A stretch of 64,000 nucleotides of DNA from Paraescarpia echinospica (GCA_020002185.1 CM034541.1:47866029-47930028); one strand, 5' to 3'. Shown: positions 49,242-61,864, counted from the first letter of the stretch. The notes: a model not told the origin generated them from the sequence alone. Program-made: numbers and translations.

Positions 49242-50764
49242 CAGTGTTTCCCCTGGTATATATGACAAGCGAGGCGTGCCGCCTCGCCGTTTTTCCATGC
49301 CGCCTCGCCCAAAATTGCCGCCTCATAGTTATTTCATGCGCCCATTTTTTTCGTTCTTTTGCGATGTATTCAGCGTCGGCGAGCGGCGCGAAATGACACC
49401 ACAAACCATACTACAAATGTAGACATTCATGTAACATGGCGCCCAAACGGTAACTGCATTTGGGAGACATTTGAAACTCGGAGGTGAAAAAAACAAAGAA
49501 AACGGACCCTTTTGAAGCCCAAATAGGTTTGTGCTAGTTTGCGCCGCTGTGGCCGTGCATTAACACACAGCTCGCGTAAAATGAACGATATAGGAGCGTA
49601 TGTTTATACAAATCGGGGTGCTATTTATGCCTTAAATGGGCGTAACATGCAATATTCTTAAAGGTAAATGTGCCTAGGATAATGTTGAATGATGGAACTA
49701 TCTCACTGAGGTATCAAAGTTAGACGAAACTCAAGTTATAACTGCGAAATCGAGGACGTTCCGGATTCGAAACAAGTTCCCATAAGTCTATTCAACTAAT
49801 GTTCTATGCCGGGATTTTTAACAAAATAAGGAATGTGATTCGTAAGATATCTTTGTGCTAAATATATAATACATATTCCCACAACGTTGTGCAAACAAAC
49901 TTTTGGGAAAGTTTATTTGAGTGAAGTACGTACGAATATAAACCACCAAAGTTCACACCTCATAAAAGACGCCTATTGCCCCAAACCGTGTATACTAACG
50001 GGTTATCAATAACTTGGGCTAGACAATGATATGTTTGCACAGAAATATGGATATTCTAAACAACTTATACTGTTTTATAAAAAGAGGTAAACAGAAAGAA
50101 ACTTACTTTTGTGGCATTCCAGAAATGACTAATTGATTGCATAGCATGCTAGCAACAAATAAAATATAATCTTTGGAACATAAACCACCAATTTACTATA
50201 ATATTATGATATTATAATAATTTAAAGGCGATGATGAAAGAGTCTTCAGATGATACCACTCGATGCTTCCAGAGAAGTTGAGACGGTGTTCGACTGAACA
50301 GGTCTGCCAGGGAGTAAAGTGTAAAGCGCTTTGAGCAGTCTTTAGGATACTATATAAGAACTTACCTTTTACTGACTCTGTCAGCGTGGTAACAAGGCCT
50401 GGGGTTAGGGCAAGAAAAAACATCACCACAACCAAGAGCCAGTGGTCAAGTGGAAACTACACCTCAACTAAAAAGTACCAGTGACAAAGTGGAAACCACA
50501 CCTCAACACGATGAAACAATCATGATTATTGACTTTTATCAATCATAATTACTACATTTACATGTAGTGTCTTGTTGTTTTATATATTTCCCTCTATATT
50601 CAAGAGTAATGATTAAAACATACCTCAGAATGCACCATTTTAAGCTAGTTTAAAAAAAATATCCGGGTGCATGCCCAGACCCCCCTAGCAACGTTTCGTG
50701 CCTGCGGCGCTCGCATAGCTCACCCCTACCACCTCGCCCATCAATTTACCCAGAGGAAACACTG
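49242..50764. mobile_element. hAT-like non-autonomous element (CAGTGTTTCC ends)
   Basis: The termini CAGTGTTTCCCCTGGTA and the complement CAGTGTTTCCTCTGGGTA bound 1,523 bp. CAGTGTTTCC is a familiar hAT-type terminus. The flanks show no clear 8-bp duplication (ATTCAATG and AAATGGCA). The outer 100 bp are GC-rich (CCGCCTCGCC) on both sides. A dispersed short repeat (50235-50372) is nested inside. No transposase frame was found. Confidence 0.65.
50235..50372 (+). repeat. Dispersed short repeat family, copy E
   Basis: Contains ATGCTTCCAGAGAAGTTGAG, GTGTTCGACTGAACAG, TCTGCCAGGGAG and GTAAAGCGCTTTGAGCAG followed by TATATAAGAACTTACC, giving the clearest family 3' end in the window. Confidence 0.75.
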
Positions 50765-51438
50765 AAATGGCAATAACAAAACACAGGAGGCTAGCGCGAG
50801 ATCCAGGAATATATTTTTTAATGCTGCGACTTTTAGCATACAGGGAAATTGGCGGATTTAACTACCTGTCTAAGGCTAAGCATTACAGTCATACTCATAA
50901 TATTACTCATGTTGTTAATGTCGGTGTTTACCAGTTCCTTTTAACTATTTAGCATTTATTTAAGCGTTTACTGTAATCTAGTCAGTCAATCTGTATGTAT
51001 ACTTTAATAAACATGAAACAGAGAGATGGTTAAAATGCCTAAATACCCTGATCCCATGATGGTATTATTATAATTATGGCTTCAATAGACTATGCCTACG
51101 CTTTTACAGGTTGTGGTCATTTTTGCTATGGTTATATAAATATGCAATTTTAGCAAAATTTTAAAGAAATTATTGCATAGGAGATTGCAGATTAAACTAT
51201 ATAAACTAACTATTATGTAATCGATTGATCAATTTAAGTGATTTACTAAAAGTAGATGAGTTGTTTTGAATGAGATATTTATGATGATTGACAACCACTG
51301 CAAATAATTGCTATACATCATATTACATGTTTAGAAAACATCTTTTTGTCAAAGTGCAAATGCAATAAATGTGTAAACATCAAAATACTTTACTGGCATG
51401 ATTATTACAAATAATCGCATACATTTATTTAATTTTAG
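50765..51438. other. Upstream of P-element THAP exon; nothing identified
   Basis: AT-rich DNA. The expected first THAP half-exon of the P-element gene was looked for here and not found. Confidence 0.45.
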
Positions 51439-51566
51439 GCTCATTTTGAACAGGACCAATTTGAAACACATCGTGTTGATGGAAAACGCAAACTGAAACT
51501 AAATGCAGTGCCAGCAATCTTCAGTCATCAACCAGCACCAAAGATACAAACTCCCCAGATATAATT

Positions 51567-51608
51567 CTGCTACTGCTGCTGCTGCCGCCGCCGCCGCTGC
51601 CGCCGCCC
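51567..51608. repeat. GCT/GCC trinucleotide repeat
   Basis: TGCTACTGCTGCTGCTGCCG followed by CCGCCG runs inside the P-element THAP exon. Slippage here probably caused the frame loss after the THAP domain. Confidence 0.9.
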
Positions 51609-52937
51609 AATATCCCTGTCTGTCTTCGTGAGATCATCCATATTGTGCAGGTCCTCAGACAACTCCGTCAAAGGTGGATGACGAAAGTGAAAGTAAGTGG
51701 TTGCTGAGAATACATTGTCAGTTGTGCCAATAAGTCCTGCTCATGCTTGTCACAAAAAAGTGACACAAGGGCATTGCTAAAAAATCAAATTCTCCAATAT
51801 GATATAGTTATGAAACCATAAGTTTAAGTAATAATCCAATGTGTACTTTTGTACCACTGAAACGTTTGCCATTCATGTTAGACACGGACACACACATGCA
51901 CACGCACACGCACACGCACACAAAGCCTCAATTTTTTCTGAGCTACCAAATAATTTCCATTATTCTTAAAGTTAATTAACCCTGAAATATAGCCCAACAA
52001 CAAAGACAACAGCATGTTGTTCCTTGTTGTTACCGTGCATAGTCAAAAGCCATTTCTCAAACATACTTGGAATACAGACGACTGATTCATTCATATGAAT
52101 GGTTGTGAGATATATTAATTTGTTAACAATTCTTTGATGTGATGTAGAATCAAGTCTATTCAGATCATGTTTTAACAAATACCTCTTTCAGAGATAATTA
52201 ACAATCACTACTGGTATTGCATAACATGTTATTATATTGTAGGTGACACAAGTAGCTACCAAATAATTTCCTAGACATCAGGGCAAGACATGCCCTGATG
52301 ACGTATTGCCACCATCTCAAAGAAGCCATGAGCTGAAAGAAGCACAAAGGAAACTTCGCGCCATGCAGATAAGGATGACATTGTTGCAAAAACAAATTAA
52401 GCGTGTGAAATGTGAGAAAAGGGAACTGATTAAGAATCAGGCAAAGTGCATGGTTTCCTTACGTAAAATATTTACTGTTGACCAGCTACGTGCACTAGGT
52501 AGAAAAAGCAAATGGAGTGCTAATACTGTAAAGATATTGCGAAGTTAGTTAGTTGTTAGAGCAACAGTTCCCCCCGCCGTCATTGCGCACGCTACAGAGA
52601 AATATGCAGGATGTTGTGTTTGAACCCGGTGTTCTAGATGAGGTGTTTAGTTTATTACAGTTGAAAGTACAACAATGGAAATCGCAAGAATGCGAGAGTT
52701 GTTTGACCTTAGATGAAATGGCAATTACCTCCAGTGTCGAATTTGACCAAAGTAGTGGTAAATTACTAGGTGACATTACCCTGCCAGGTCATACCGGCAA
52801 TGCTACTCATGGTCTCGTTTTTATGCTAGGTGGTGTAACAACTCGGTGGAAACAAATTGTTGGCTATCATTATACTGGGAACTCTATCAATCAGACTGCC
52901 CTTAAAGATATGGCCATAGATATCATCAATCGTGCAG

Positions 52938-54027
52938 CAGACCTGCCTACCATTCCGGATTGTCCGGAATCATTCCGGAAATACACCTCAAATTACGGTT
53001 TTACGGGGAGGGATGAAAATATTACGGATTCTTTCGTCACAATGATTATCAATCGCAAATTCGCATTTCCGAGCTCATGGCGCTCAAACAAGATGAAGTC
53101 ACGACTCACGCGACACGAAATGATGGCGGGGATCGAAACGGCACCACTACCAGCCAAGAAGAAAGGTGTGCTGCAAACGTTTATAACAGCATGCACGCAT
53201 ACGTGGCCCGTATTGTCAAGTTTAAAGAAGGGGGTCGGCTTTACATCTGCCGGATACGTGAAAATAATGTTCCTACTTCACATGACATGGTCAGTGGTGG
53301 CCGGGATAATTGCAGGTACTGACTACGTCGTTAGACTAGTACTAGTGACAGAGTAGTGGGTGTTGTACTTGTAGTGTTAGGCCAACTGACTGTACTAAGA
53401 CTAAGTTAGTGTATTTATTGAGTTTAGTCTATCATTTACAGCCTATAATACAGGGATAGGCTTATATACTAGAGTTGAGTAGACTAGACGATGTCAATGA
53501 CTAGCGTAACGACGTAAGTCGTAATGGTTTTGCTGTCCCCGGCATGACTGTGTTTGTCTTGGATCTAGCCAAGCTACTACACTGTGTAGTCTATAGCCTG
53601 GCCATAGGTATACCGGCTACTAATATTAATCCTAATGACACAGCAAATAGACAATGACGTGACGCATTGTTATAATGTGTCAAGTTGTTGTAGTCAACAT
53701 GCTGTTTTTGAAATTTACATAAAATCAGAATTACAATGTGTATAGATTCATTTACATTACAGTTACGCTTCTTCACGTTTGATTTCCATCAATGCTGGTT
53801 ATGAACATCTACCTTACCTTGTTAACTGAATGCTTCAAAATAATTATGTTTTGGGTGCAACTGTCGTCATAGTCACAGTATTAAAGTATTACTGACAGTG
53901 GTGTTCTTTTCATGACAATATCTGACACGGTTCTGAACTATCACTGACAGCAGCCCTATATTTCTGAAAATCAATGTAAATGGGAAGCTGGATAACTGAC
54001 AGGAAGTTTTTGGGGTAGGCAGGTCTG
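52938..54027. mobile_element. Nested DNA transposon, 14-bp TIR, 6-bp TSD (hAT6-like)
   Basis: Terminal inverted repeats CAGACCTGCCTACC (52938-52951) and the exact complement (54014-54027) bound 1,090 bp. GTGCAG flanks both sides (52932-52937 and 54028-54033). Removing the insert and one GTGCAG restores the P-transposase frame across the junction, with Arg-Ala-Ala-Ala-Ile encoded, so boundaries and duplication are firm. The CAGACCTG start and 6-bp duplication suggest one of the hAT lineages with short duplications; Dada-type elements also make 6-7-bp duplications and cannot be excluded. Confidence 0.92.
53077..53315 (+). pseudogene. Retained first exon of the nested transposon's gene
   Basis: Inside the nested element an ATG at 53077 opens 79 codons (MALKQDEVTTHATRNDGG, later FKEGGRLYICRIRENN) and ends at a good donor TGCAG/GTACTG at 53315. 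No further coding exon is seen before the right terminus, so the element looks like an internal-deletion derivative that kept exon 1. The protein is not recognised. Confidence 0.4.
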
Positions 54028-55426
54028 GTGCAGCAGCTATAGGATTACATGTAGTTGCTGTGACTAGTGACATGGGTTCTGCAAACAGAAGCATGTGGAA
54101 TAGTTTTGGTGTTATATGCGGCAAACATATTCAGTTAATAAGGTACAACATCCGTGTGATCCATCCAGGGAGTTGTACTTTATTGCTGATGTCCCGCATG
54201 TCATCAAAAACTTGAAAGCAGCCTTTGTCAGTGGTCAGACTATCACTCTTCCTGACTATGTTGTTGAAAGCAACAACTTGTGCAGCTCAGAGGTGAGCAT
54301 TGCCCCAGTTAAGGCTTTAGCACAATGTCAGGAAGATCAACCGCTGAAGCTAGATTGCCCCAAAACAAATGCTGCTCTCAACCCTTCCAACTCTGATAAA
54401 ATGAAAGTGTCGCACGCCCTTAATATATTTAATAAATCGGTGTCAGAAGAAATTTGTTCTAGTAGAATTGAACCAGGCAGGTACAACGTCAGCTGACCTT
54501 GTAACTGCCTGGTTCATCGAACTGGTCAATAAATGGTTCAACCTTATGTGCAGTCGACACCTGCAATGGCTCTAAGCAAAATTAATCCCTCGGAGCATGC
54601 TAGTGCTATATCATTTCTCAAATCTGTCATCCAAGTTTTTACTGGAATACAAATTGGCAGTAACTGGAAACCTGTTCAAACAGGTGTTTTTATATCAACA
54701 CAGTCTATCATAGATATTCAGAATTAGTTACTTGACAAGGGCCACGTGTATCTGTTAACAGCTAGATTTACACAGGATTGTCTAGAAAATCTGTTCAGCT
54801 GTGTACGCCTGAAAAACCCTGTTCCCTCTCCAGTCAAATTCAAATACGCATTGAAAATATTGACTGTTGCCCAATTCCTGAAAACATCTACTACCGGAAA
54901 TTATGAGAATGAGGAAGGATAGTTTGTGGCAGACATTCTTGATCAGCAGCAGGTTTCACCTAAGCTAGCAGAGCCAGACTTACAGTTACAGCCAATAATA
55001 TCTTTACTGAAGCGAAATCTGTGAAGGAACTTGGAAGAAGAGAACAGTTTGTACTACAAGGCTGGATACTGTGTATCATAGATTCAGAAGCATGACAAAG
55101 TTTGTGACAATTACATCTCCAGTGGTGCTAGTTCCTCTGTTACATCGCATGATGCTGCCAAACTAACTCAGTTTAAAGAGTATAAGGAAGGTAGTCTTAC
55201 CCATCCAACAAAACAAGCATTTCAGGTCTTGTTGGCATGTGAAATGGTGTTTCGTCAACAGGATGAAAAACGTCTTATGTCGCAAAGAAATGCAAAGGCA
55301 TTCTTGGTGAATGTTTTTGAATTAGCAACTACGGAAGTCCAACTCCCACTTTGTCATACTATCAAACATAAGTTGATTGGACGATATACTGTTGTTCGGC
55401 TTCATATATTTTATAAGACGTTATAA

Positions 55427-55930
55427 CTTGCAAGAAAGAATGCAAATTCAGTGCATAAATCTGATAGTGAACTTGGAGTAAGAGTATGGCAATGAGACAT
55501 ATGGCGAAGCATTAAATAGAAATGTGACATGTTGCATCTGTTTTCACTGTAAAATTAATTTTGTCATTATGGCATTGTGGGCATCATGCTAAATGCCAAC
55601 ATGTTACCTTGTCAAAAGTGTTACTTTGTAAGTCAATTACATGTGAAATTATGACTGGTTGAATTGACTGAGAGGTCAGGTTTAACATTGCAGTCAAGTA
55701 TCTGAAATATTCCGGGTACTGTATTACCTATTGTACGCATTGTAATCTCCAAGATATTAAGAATTGCAAAAATGCAAATACACTGCTTAAATCTGGTAAT
55801 GAACTTGGCAGTAAGCTTTGTAAGATTCGTGTTGGGATTATGGAGTTCAGACACATTGCTAAATGCCAACCGTTCACCTTGTTAAACGTGTTACTTTGTA
55901 AGTCAATTACATGTGAAGATGTGTATGTGC
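55427..55930. repeat. Diverged ~290-bp direct duplication
   Basis: The segment starting near 55430 (TTGCAAGAAAGAATGCAAAT) and that starting near 55740 (AAGAATTGCAAAAATGCAAAT) share AATCTG, TGAACTTGG, GCTAAATGCCAAC and GTTACTTTGTAAGTCAATTA. They lie directly after the P-transposase stop and may be element 3' sequence. Confidence 0.7.
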
Positions 55931-57539
55931 AGCGTTGAGAAAAATTCGTTTTTGCCAGTATGTGTTAAATATCTACATACTACAGTGCATTCTGAATACG
56001 TTGAACTTCCAGAGACCCGTAGCAATACTTCTAGTTAAAAGAAACTCCACTAATTAAGATCTATGTTGTATAGCTTTATATGACTGGGACTGAAGAGAAA
56101 GATCGACATAAGCAAAAGTCAACTAAATGACAGTTCGAGTTATCTGAAGCGCACTGTATATTTAAACAGGGCTCCACAGAGACACAGTCATGCTGAGTGC
56201 TTCTACTGTATATTAATATGTTGCCTATTGGTCTGTATAATAATAACCAATACCATAACAATGTCCTATAGGTTCATATTCGTTTAACAGAGGAGCAAAC
56301 TTTCTCAATCTACGTAATGTTCACAAAGACACATCATCCCATTAACAAGCTGTAAGGCTTATATACCAACTCTCCACCCCTTTAAAGTGATGCACAAAAT
56401 ATCCTTAAAATATTTAAACATGATATTATATTGTTATATTAAGAAATATCTTTACTTCTAATTTTAATGTATGACATGTAGATCCTTTTAATAAATGTAT
56501 ATATATATAATACACAATTTTATGTTCATGCATTGAGCGTATACAAATTATTAATTATACTCATGACCGGGACATTTGCACCAAGTCAAAAACTGTGTCC
56601 CTGAAATCTCGCCATTCCTCACCCTCTTAGCTTTTTTGTGATCTGATTTATTGTTAAAACGACCTAAAATATTAGGATGTACGATTTATGCTCCCACCAC
56701 AAAAGTAAAATATTTTAAAGTAGCATAACTTATATTAATCAGTCATACACACATGCATAGACTAATTGTAATAATTATAAATAAAATGTGATGTACATAT
56801 ATATGTAACGTTATCAGCTGTGCACTGAATCACTGTCGCTGCTGCTGCGCTACAACTGGACCGAAAATGTCGCTCATGTTTTTAATTGGCCAAGTTCTAT
56901 TTATCAGTTGCTCTGCACCGGTCTCATTACCCCTGGCAGATCGCTTGCCGAAACTCTGACTATAATCTCGGCCAATAATTTCGCTTGCCGTAAAATTGCA
57001 GTAAACCAGACCGGGAGAGAGAAACAGAGGCTGGTGGGGGGGTCAAAGAGATCGTTGAGATATAAATAGTTTCAAGAAAAAACTTGTGCTCATCTAACAA
57101 GACGAGTAAGAACATAACGTTTAAATGACCAAAAATATTATTTTTTCAAATGAAATTACACAGCATAGACCCAACGCGTAGTTACATACATCGTACATAC
57201 AAACTACAACTAAACTGAACTTATAATAATTAATACAACAAACCCGTAGAAAAGGGTCAGTTACTCACACAATGAACGCACGCACGCACGCACACACAAT
57301 AAAACAAAACTACAACAAACATGTGACACAATTGAATCATTGTTTGTACAAATGTTTTAATATAAGCTATCGATAACTTAAGAACGTACCAAACTTGTGA
57401 GATCTGCCATTATAAGTCATAGCACATTCTGTTAAGTTTATAACATCAACAGTTTGAATTATAGATATATGTCAATGCGTGACACATTTTCATTGTAACA
57501 TATATAAACAAAACCATATAACAACAGTTAGGTGCTCTA
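55931..57539. other. Intergenic; nothing identified
   Basis: AT-rich with CACG runs near 57275-57297. No gene-like frame. Confidence 0.45.
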
Positions 57540-58170
57540 GGATGAACACACATCTTCTCTGACATGTCCGTCTTCCTGGTACACCTTCTATACAATCGTC
57601 TTTGACACAAACAACACATTCATCTCTGATACTTTGATCAAAGTATTCTTTGCTAAATTAATCACAAGTTTATTTGACACTGAAACAATAGTCTGTTTGA
57701 CACTTCGTTAAACATTGTCAATAACGCACATAATATATTACTAAAATGTTAAAAGCAAAATACTGCGACACACATCATAATACTACATCAGATGAATGCG
57801 TTGTTTATGCAACAGGGATCGTTATTGTGCACTCATCCGAAATGTTATTATTATATTTCTCTCTGTGTCTGTCTGTCTGTCTCTCGCCTCTCTTTCTCTC
57901 TTTCTCTCTCCCTCCCTCCCCCTTTCTCTCTCTCTTTCTCAACGCACGCAAGCACGGACAACACAATCGTCTCTGATACATACGCTACAATTTTCTCTGA
58001 TACATACACCACACTCGTCACCGATATATATATGTGGCGTATATATATGTATATATATATATATACGCCACACTCGCCTAGATGATACATAAACACAAAA
58101 CCGATGCATGTATACACCATAATCCTATCTTAAACATACCCTACAATCCTTTCCGATCTTCACCGATACG
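57540..58170. repeat. CT-rich tract and degenerate ~25-bp repeat with AT cruciform
   Basis: Short diverged units resembling ACAATCGTCTCTGATACATA recur from about 57550 to 58170, interrupted by a CTCTCT/CCCTCCC tract (57858-57940). A hairpin at 58033-58072 pairs TGTGGCGTATATATA with its complement. Confidence 0.65.
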
Positions 58171-58307
58171 TTCACATCACATTTCTCTTCGCTACTCTCT
58201 TCTGTATCAAATGCTTCCGAGCCAGTGGTCTTTTCCGTATGAATATGTTCTCGAAGATATCCTTCTCCGTCGCGTAAGGCGTTGCAGTCGTCCAACCCGC
58301 CCTGTAA

Positions 58308-59124
58308 TCAAATATCCCATATGCTTTCCATATCACCCTGAAGTTGTGGATCGCGCCAGCTTTCTTTCCTCCCGCCTTGTTTCCGTCCACTCCCGTTTGG
58401 TGGAAAGCCAAAAGTGTTTTCGAAATAATCTTCCGCATAAGGAAGCATGATGGTGCCTTTGCGTGCCTTATATGTGATGTCACTGAATTGGAACAATGGG
58501 GTGGTGATGGAGAAGTTTGTATTGACGTTGATTCTCCTGCCAGTTACCATTGTTGTGTTGAGCGCATACAAATGTCTCTCCACTTCACGCAGTGCCTTCA
58601 CGATGCCGGAGTCGAAGAGGATGTCTCTGTTACAGTAGCCGTAGAAAGGTGCCTCGTACGCGTCCATGGCGCTCTGGTACATGTCCTTCAAGTAGGGCGT
58701 ATTGAATGCGGTCACATTGCGGGCGTGAAGGACATGCCAACCTAGTTGTTTGGCGAACTGGATAAAAGGACCGTCGTCGTACGTGCTGAACAACACAGGT
58801 TGCACGACTGGACGCAACAACGCCCAGTTTCGTAAGATGTTCGTCTGAATGTAGGCTTTGCCCTGGTCTCGAGTGAACGTCGTCATAATTACAAGCAACG
58901 GCTTCTGCGACACGGCGAACCACTCGCGTTCTTTGTCCACCTCGGTCACCGGCCATGTGCCCCCGTCGTGCGCCAGTTGCCACAGCGTGAAGTGGCCGAT
59001 CAAAACGAGAGGCGCAAACACCTTCCACAGTCGAGGCATCTTCTTTGCAACGTTAACTGTGGAACACTCAATCACCGTTACAATACGGTACATAATCGTT
59101 GTTTTCCAACGTCGCCAGGACAAG
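58308..59124 (-). CDS. Type II membrane glycosyltransferase-like protein, main exon
   Basis: The exon begins after an acceptor (TTTGTTTTGCAG) at 59124. Candidate starts are ATG 59093 and ATG 59039; the second gives MPRLWKVFAPLVLIGHFTLW, a typical N-terminal signal anchor. The lumenal part reads PLLVIMTTFTRDQGKAYIQT, NWALLRP, YGYCNRDILFD (a DxD-like metal-site region by analogy with GT-A enzymes), an Asn-X-Thr site ALNTTM and MLPYAEDYF. Similar uncharacterised proteins are numerous in molluscs; a Golgi glycosyltransferase is inferred, not proven. After DYFENTFGFP the frame runs to TGA at 58308, while another frame (58483-58172) stays open through AYGIFDYRAGW. A donor or frameshift near 58400 is therefore possible and the C-terminus is uncertain. 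Confidence 0.6.
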
Positions 59125-61795
59125 CTGCAAAACAAACGTGTCTGTTTGTATGGATCTATCATGATAGCATATGTAATTGTTGGGCTACACTTGCCAATAG
59201 GTATGATGTCGTTGCCCAAGCGTGCAGCAGATCCGTGTAAACCTTCCCGCATTTTAACACAAAGTCCGAGAGAGTTCGATAGCTATATTTACGTATGCAT
59301 TACCGCCTGTAGCCTTTTTTTGTTAAAACGTAACTACATTGAACCAAAGTGCAATTTAAAGCGCCAAATATCAGATTAAGCGTGAACATGAAATCAGCGG
59401 TCTTATAAATAAAAAGTCCATAAACCTGAATCTATATGTCGCCCGTCCCTTATCTTTCTAAAAAAGGGAGACCGGTGCTAATCTGCCCCCGGAATAAGTC
59501 CACCACTCGCCGTTTATTCCGTGTCTGCAGAATTTTGTAATTTTTAATACATGACTAAGTCACATGATCATAAAACTACCTGCTACGGGGAAGTTGCGGC
59601 ATTGTGTTGTTGGCTGGACAGTTAAGAGCTAGACTTCTTTTTTTATTATTTAAAGTCATTTTCCAGAAGTTTTGTTGATATCAAGTTTCATTACTCTCAA
59701 GTGACATTGGTTAGATATTCAAAGTGCGTAAATATCGTACATAAAAACCGTTATTTGGATCTTACTTTGTTGTGACATCCAGTGTCAGTGATGTGATGTC
59801 ACAAAAACATATCTGCCATGGGACAAGGTCGTCCCCTAGGCGGACTTTAACATTCTAGGTGCCCCGTGGGGTAGGCGAATCTGCCCCACACAGAACAGTA
59901 CCTTACTTTTTAAATATTTATCCATCTAAAAATGCGATTATATATATTTGGATCAATAGCCTAGATGTGAATAGTTCCTAGGAAGATGGTGAAACTGGCG
60001 AGCATGTTCTCCAGGTTTGCAACTGTTGATTACTTAAATATGGGCGAGACAATGCCGTTTAATTAAAACCGGCAAATGACATTCTATCCCCATAAATATA
60101 TTCTCCAGCTTGATTAGAATACCCAATGAGGCGGACTAGCCCCGGCCTCCCCTACCCACGTGTTTATAATTTAAAACGTTAGACAAGCAGGTTGTTTTCT
60201 CCGTCAATCACTTAGGCGCTCTACTAATCAGTTGCACAGTTGTTGTTTTCGGCTTCGTCTGTTATAGTCGACTCATTTTCTATTATTTGTGATTCTTTCC
60301 TCTGCTCACGAGGAAGCCACCTTGTTGTAGTTGTGTCAATGTTCGACGTAACTGTCGGCATGCTGGCCGGACTATGTGTGATGAACAGTTGTTGGTTTTT
60401 GTTTCCATTTAAGACTACGTAGAAGAAAGTAGAATTTCACGAAATCCAGTCCGCTGCCAATGTCACACAACAGTAAGGGGGTGGGCTATATGTATAATGC
60501 ATACATGTGCGGTGTTCAGCGTTATTTTAAAATGTTGTACTGAGTAAGAGATAAATTAATGAGTATTAATTTGATATATGATATATTATTCATCGATATT
60601 GAATAACTATGCTAAATGTTATGTTACGTTGACTACGAAACCGAAGTGGTTTTGTGACATATGTAAACATATATGGACAGTTCTTGTATCTGCATTAATC
60701 ATTCCGGATATTTAGATAAACAAAATTAGCGTTGTAGCTCTGTTTTTACAACGTAAATGTGAAAATAAATTTTTTGCAACACAACCATATGTCTGAATGT
60801 GAATCCAATTTTCAGAATAGGGCCATCTGATTTGAGAGGGTTACCCTGTGCGTTATTATTCAGTAAGGTTTGAAGTTTTACAAAACACAGGGCAATCAGA
60901 AATAACACGAGGTGTCCACTTCGACTCCTGCACTAATTAATGGCGATAGTGGCCGTGTTTGCAAGAAAATTTACTTACTGATCACAAAACAGCCGCCACC
61001 ATATTACAGCCGGTGGGTTGCAGTTAAAACTGAACTCTTTCAATGTCCTTCACGTGACACTAGTATCGTATCAAAAATAGAAATCACCTCTGCCAGATCA
61101 AACAACAATAACGTTCACACTTACGTATTTTTTGCAATGCAGAACGTGGCTCTCACTGCGAATGCTCTAGGCACAACTTCGGCCGTTCTTGACGCTTGTC
61201 GGGGCAAAATGTTGACCGCAGCTGTACGTGTGTGAACTCGCGCGTTTCGCGTTCATAACTATAATTACACATGGTGTTGGCTAATACGGAGGACTTGTTA
61301 ATTAATCGGCTTGTCACTGCGACATACCGTTGTCGCAGTCCATGCGGTGTGTTACTCTTGAGACACTGAGAAGGTAGGTACGTCTTGGAACATGATGTCG
61401 CATATGCATATTTCACCATGTCGGTATCTTGCTTGACATTATATATGTTTAATGTTGTCGCAGAGAGTGGGATTGTCGTGCTGTTGTTTGCCTTGTGTTG
61501 ACTTGGTTCAATTTACCACTAGACATTGTATTCATAATTAATGCTAAACGAATTATCGAAAGCCTGACAAGATTATGTGCTAAAGGGAGCTTTGTCATCT
61601 GTCTTGGACAATTTAGAAAATGTCAGAACGAAAGTAAACATGCAGTAACGGGAATTTGCACGAATGATTCTTCGTGAAGTCTACCGTTATGCCAGGTTCA
61701 TTCACTAGACTCTATTACTACAGACGCAGTGGTGTTCAGTACGCTCCATGATTGTAATAATTACACATTTGGAACATTAAACACAACTGTTATAA
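59125..61795. other. Upstream of glycosyltransferase-like exon; no gene identified
   Basis: Probably contains the 5' exon and promoter of the minus-strand gene. Frames at 60240, 60912 and 61153-61419 lack motifs. Confidence 0.4.
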
Positions 61796-61799
61796 TACA

Positions 61800-61864
61800 A
61801 CACACGCACACATACACACACACCACACACAAATACACATACACCACACGCACACACACGCACA

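Larger units (their letters stand above)
51439..55426 (+). pseudogene. P-element-like (THAP9-type) transposase, heavily broken
   Basis: Exon 51439-51692 encodes the second half of a THAP domain (AHFEQDQFETH, then LKLNAVPAIF); a GCT/GCC run frameshifts it before a GTAAGT donor. The transposase body follows from about 52280: a coiled-coil-like LRAMQIRMTLLQKQIKRVKC, TVDQLRAL, FPPPSLRTLQR, then CLTLDEMAI (first catalytic Asp), ATHGLVFMLGGVTTRWKQIV and HYTGNS. After a nested insertion (52938-54027) it resumes with HVVAVTSDMGSANRSMW (second Asp), FIADVPHVIKNLKAAF, AWFIELVNKWF, FLKSVIQVF, LTARFTQDCLENLF and a C-terminal CHTIKHKLIGR. Frameshifts lie near 52550, 54135 and 54490 and stops near 54725 and 54918, among others. 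P elements cut and paste using GTP; this one is dead. Terminal repeats were not identified. Confidence 0.88.

Noticed and set aside
37003..51564. One gene joining the THAP start at 37003 to the THAP half-exon at 51439
   Set aside because: The middle of the domain is missing, 14 kb and other relics intervene, and the 51439 exon fits the adjacent P transposase.
57796..58120. Frames of about 90-98 codons on both strands
   Set aside because: CT-rich and TA-rich low-complexity sequence.
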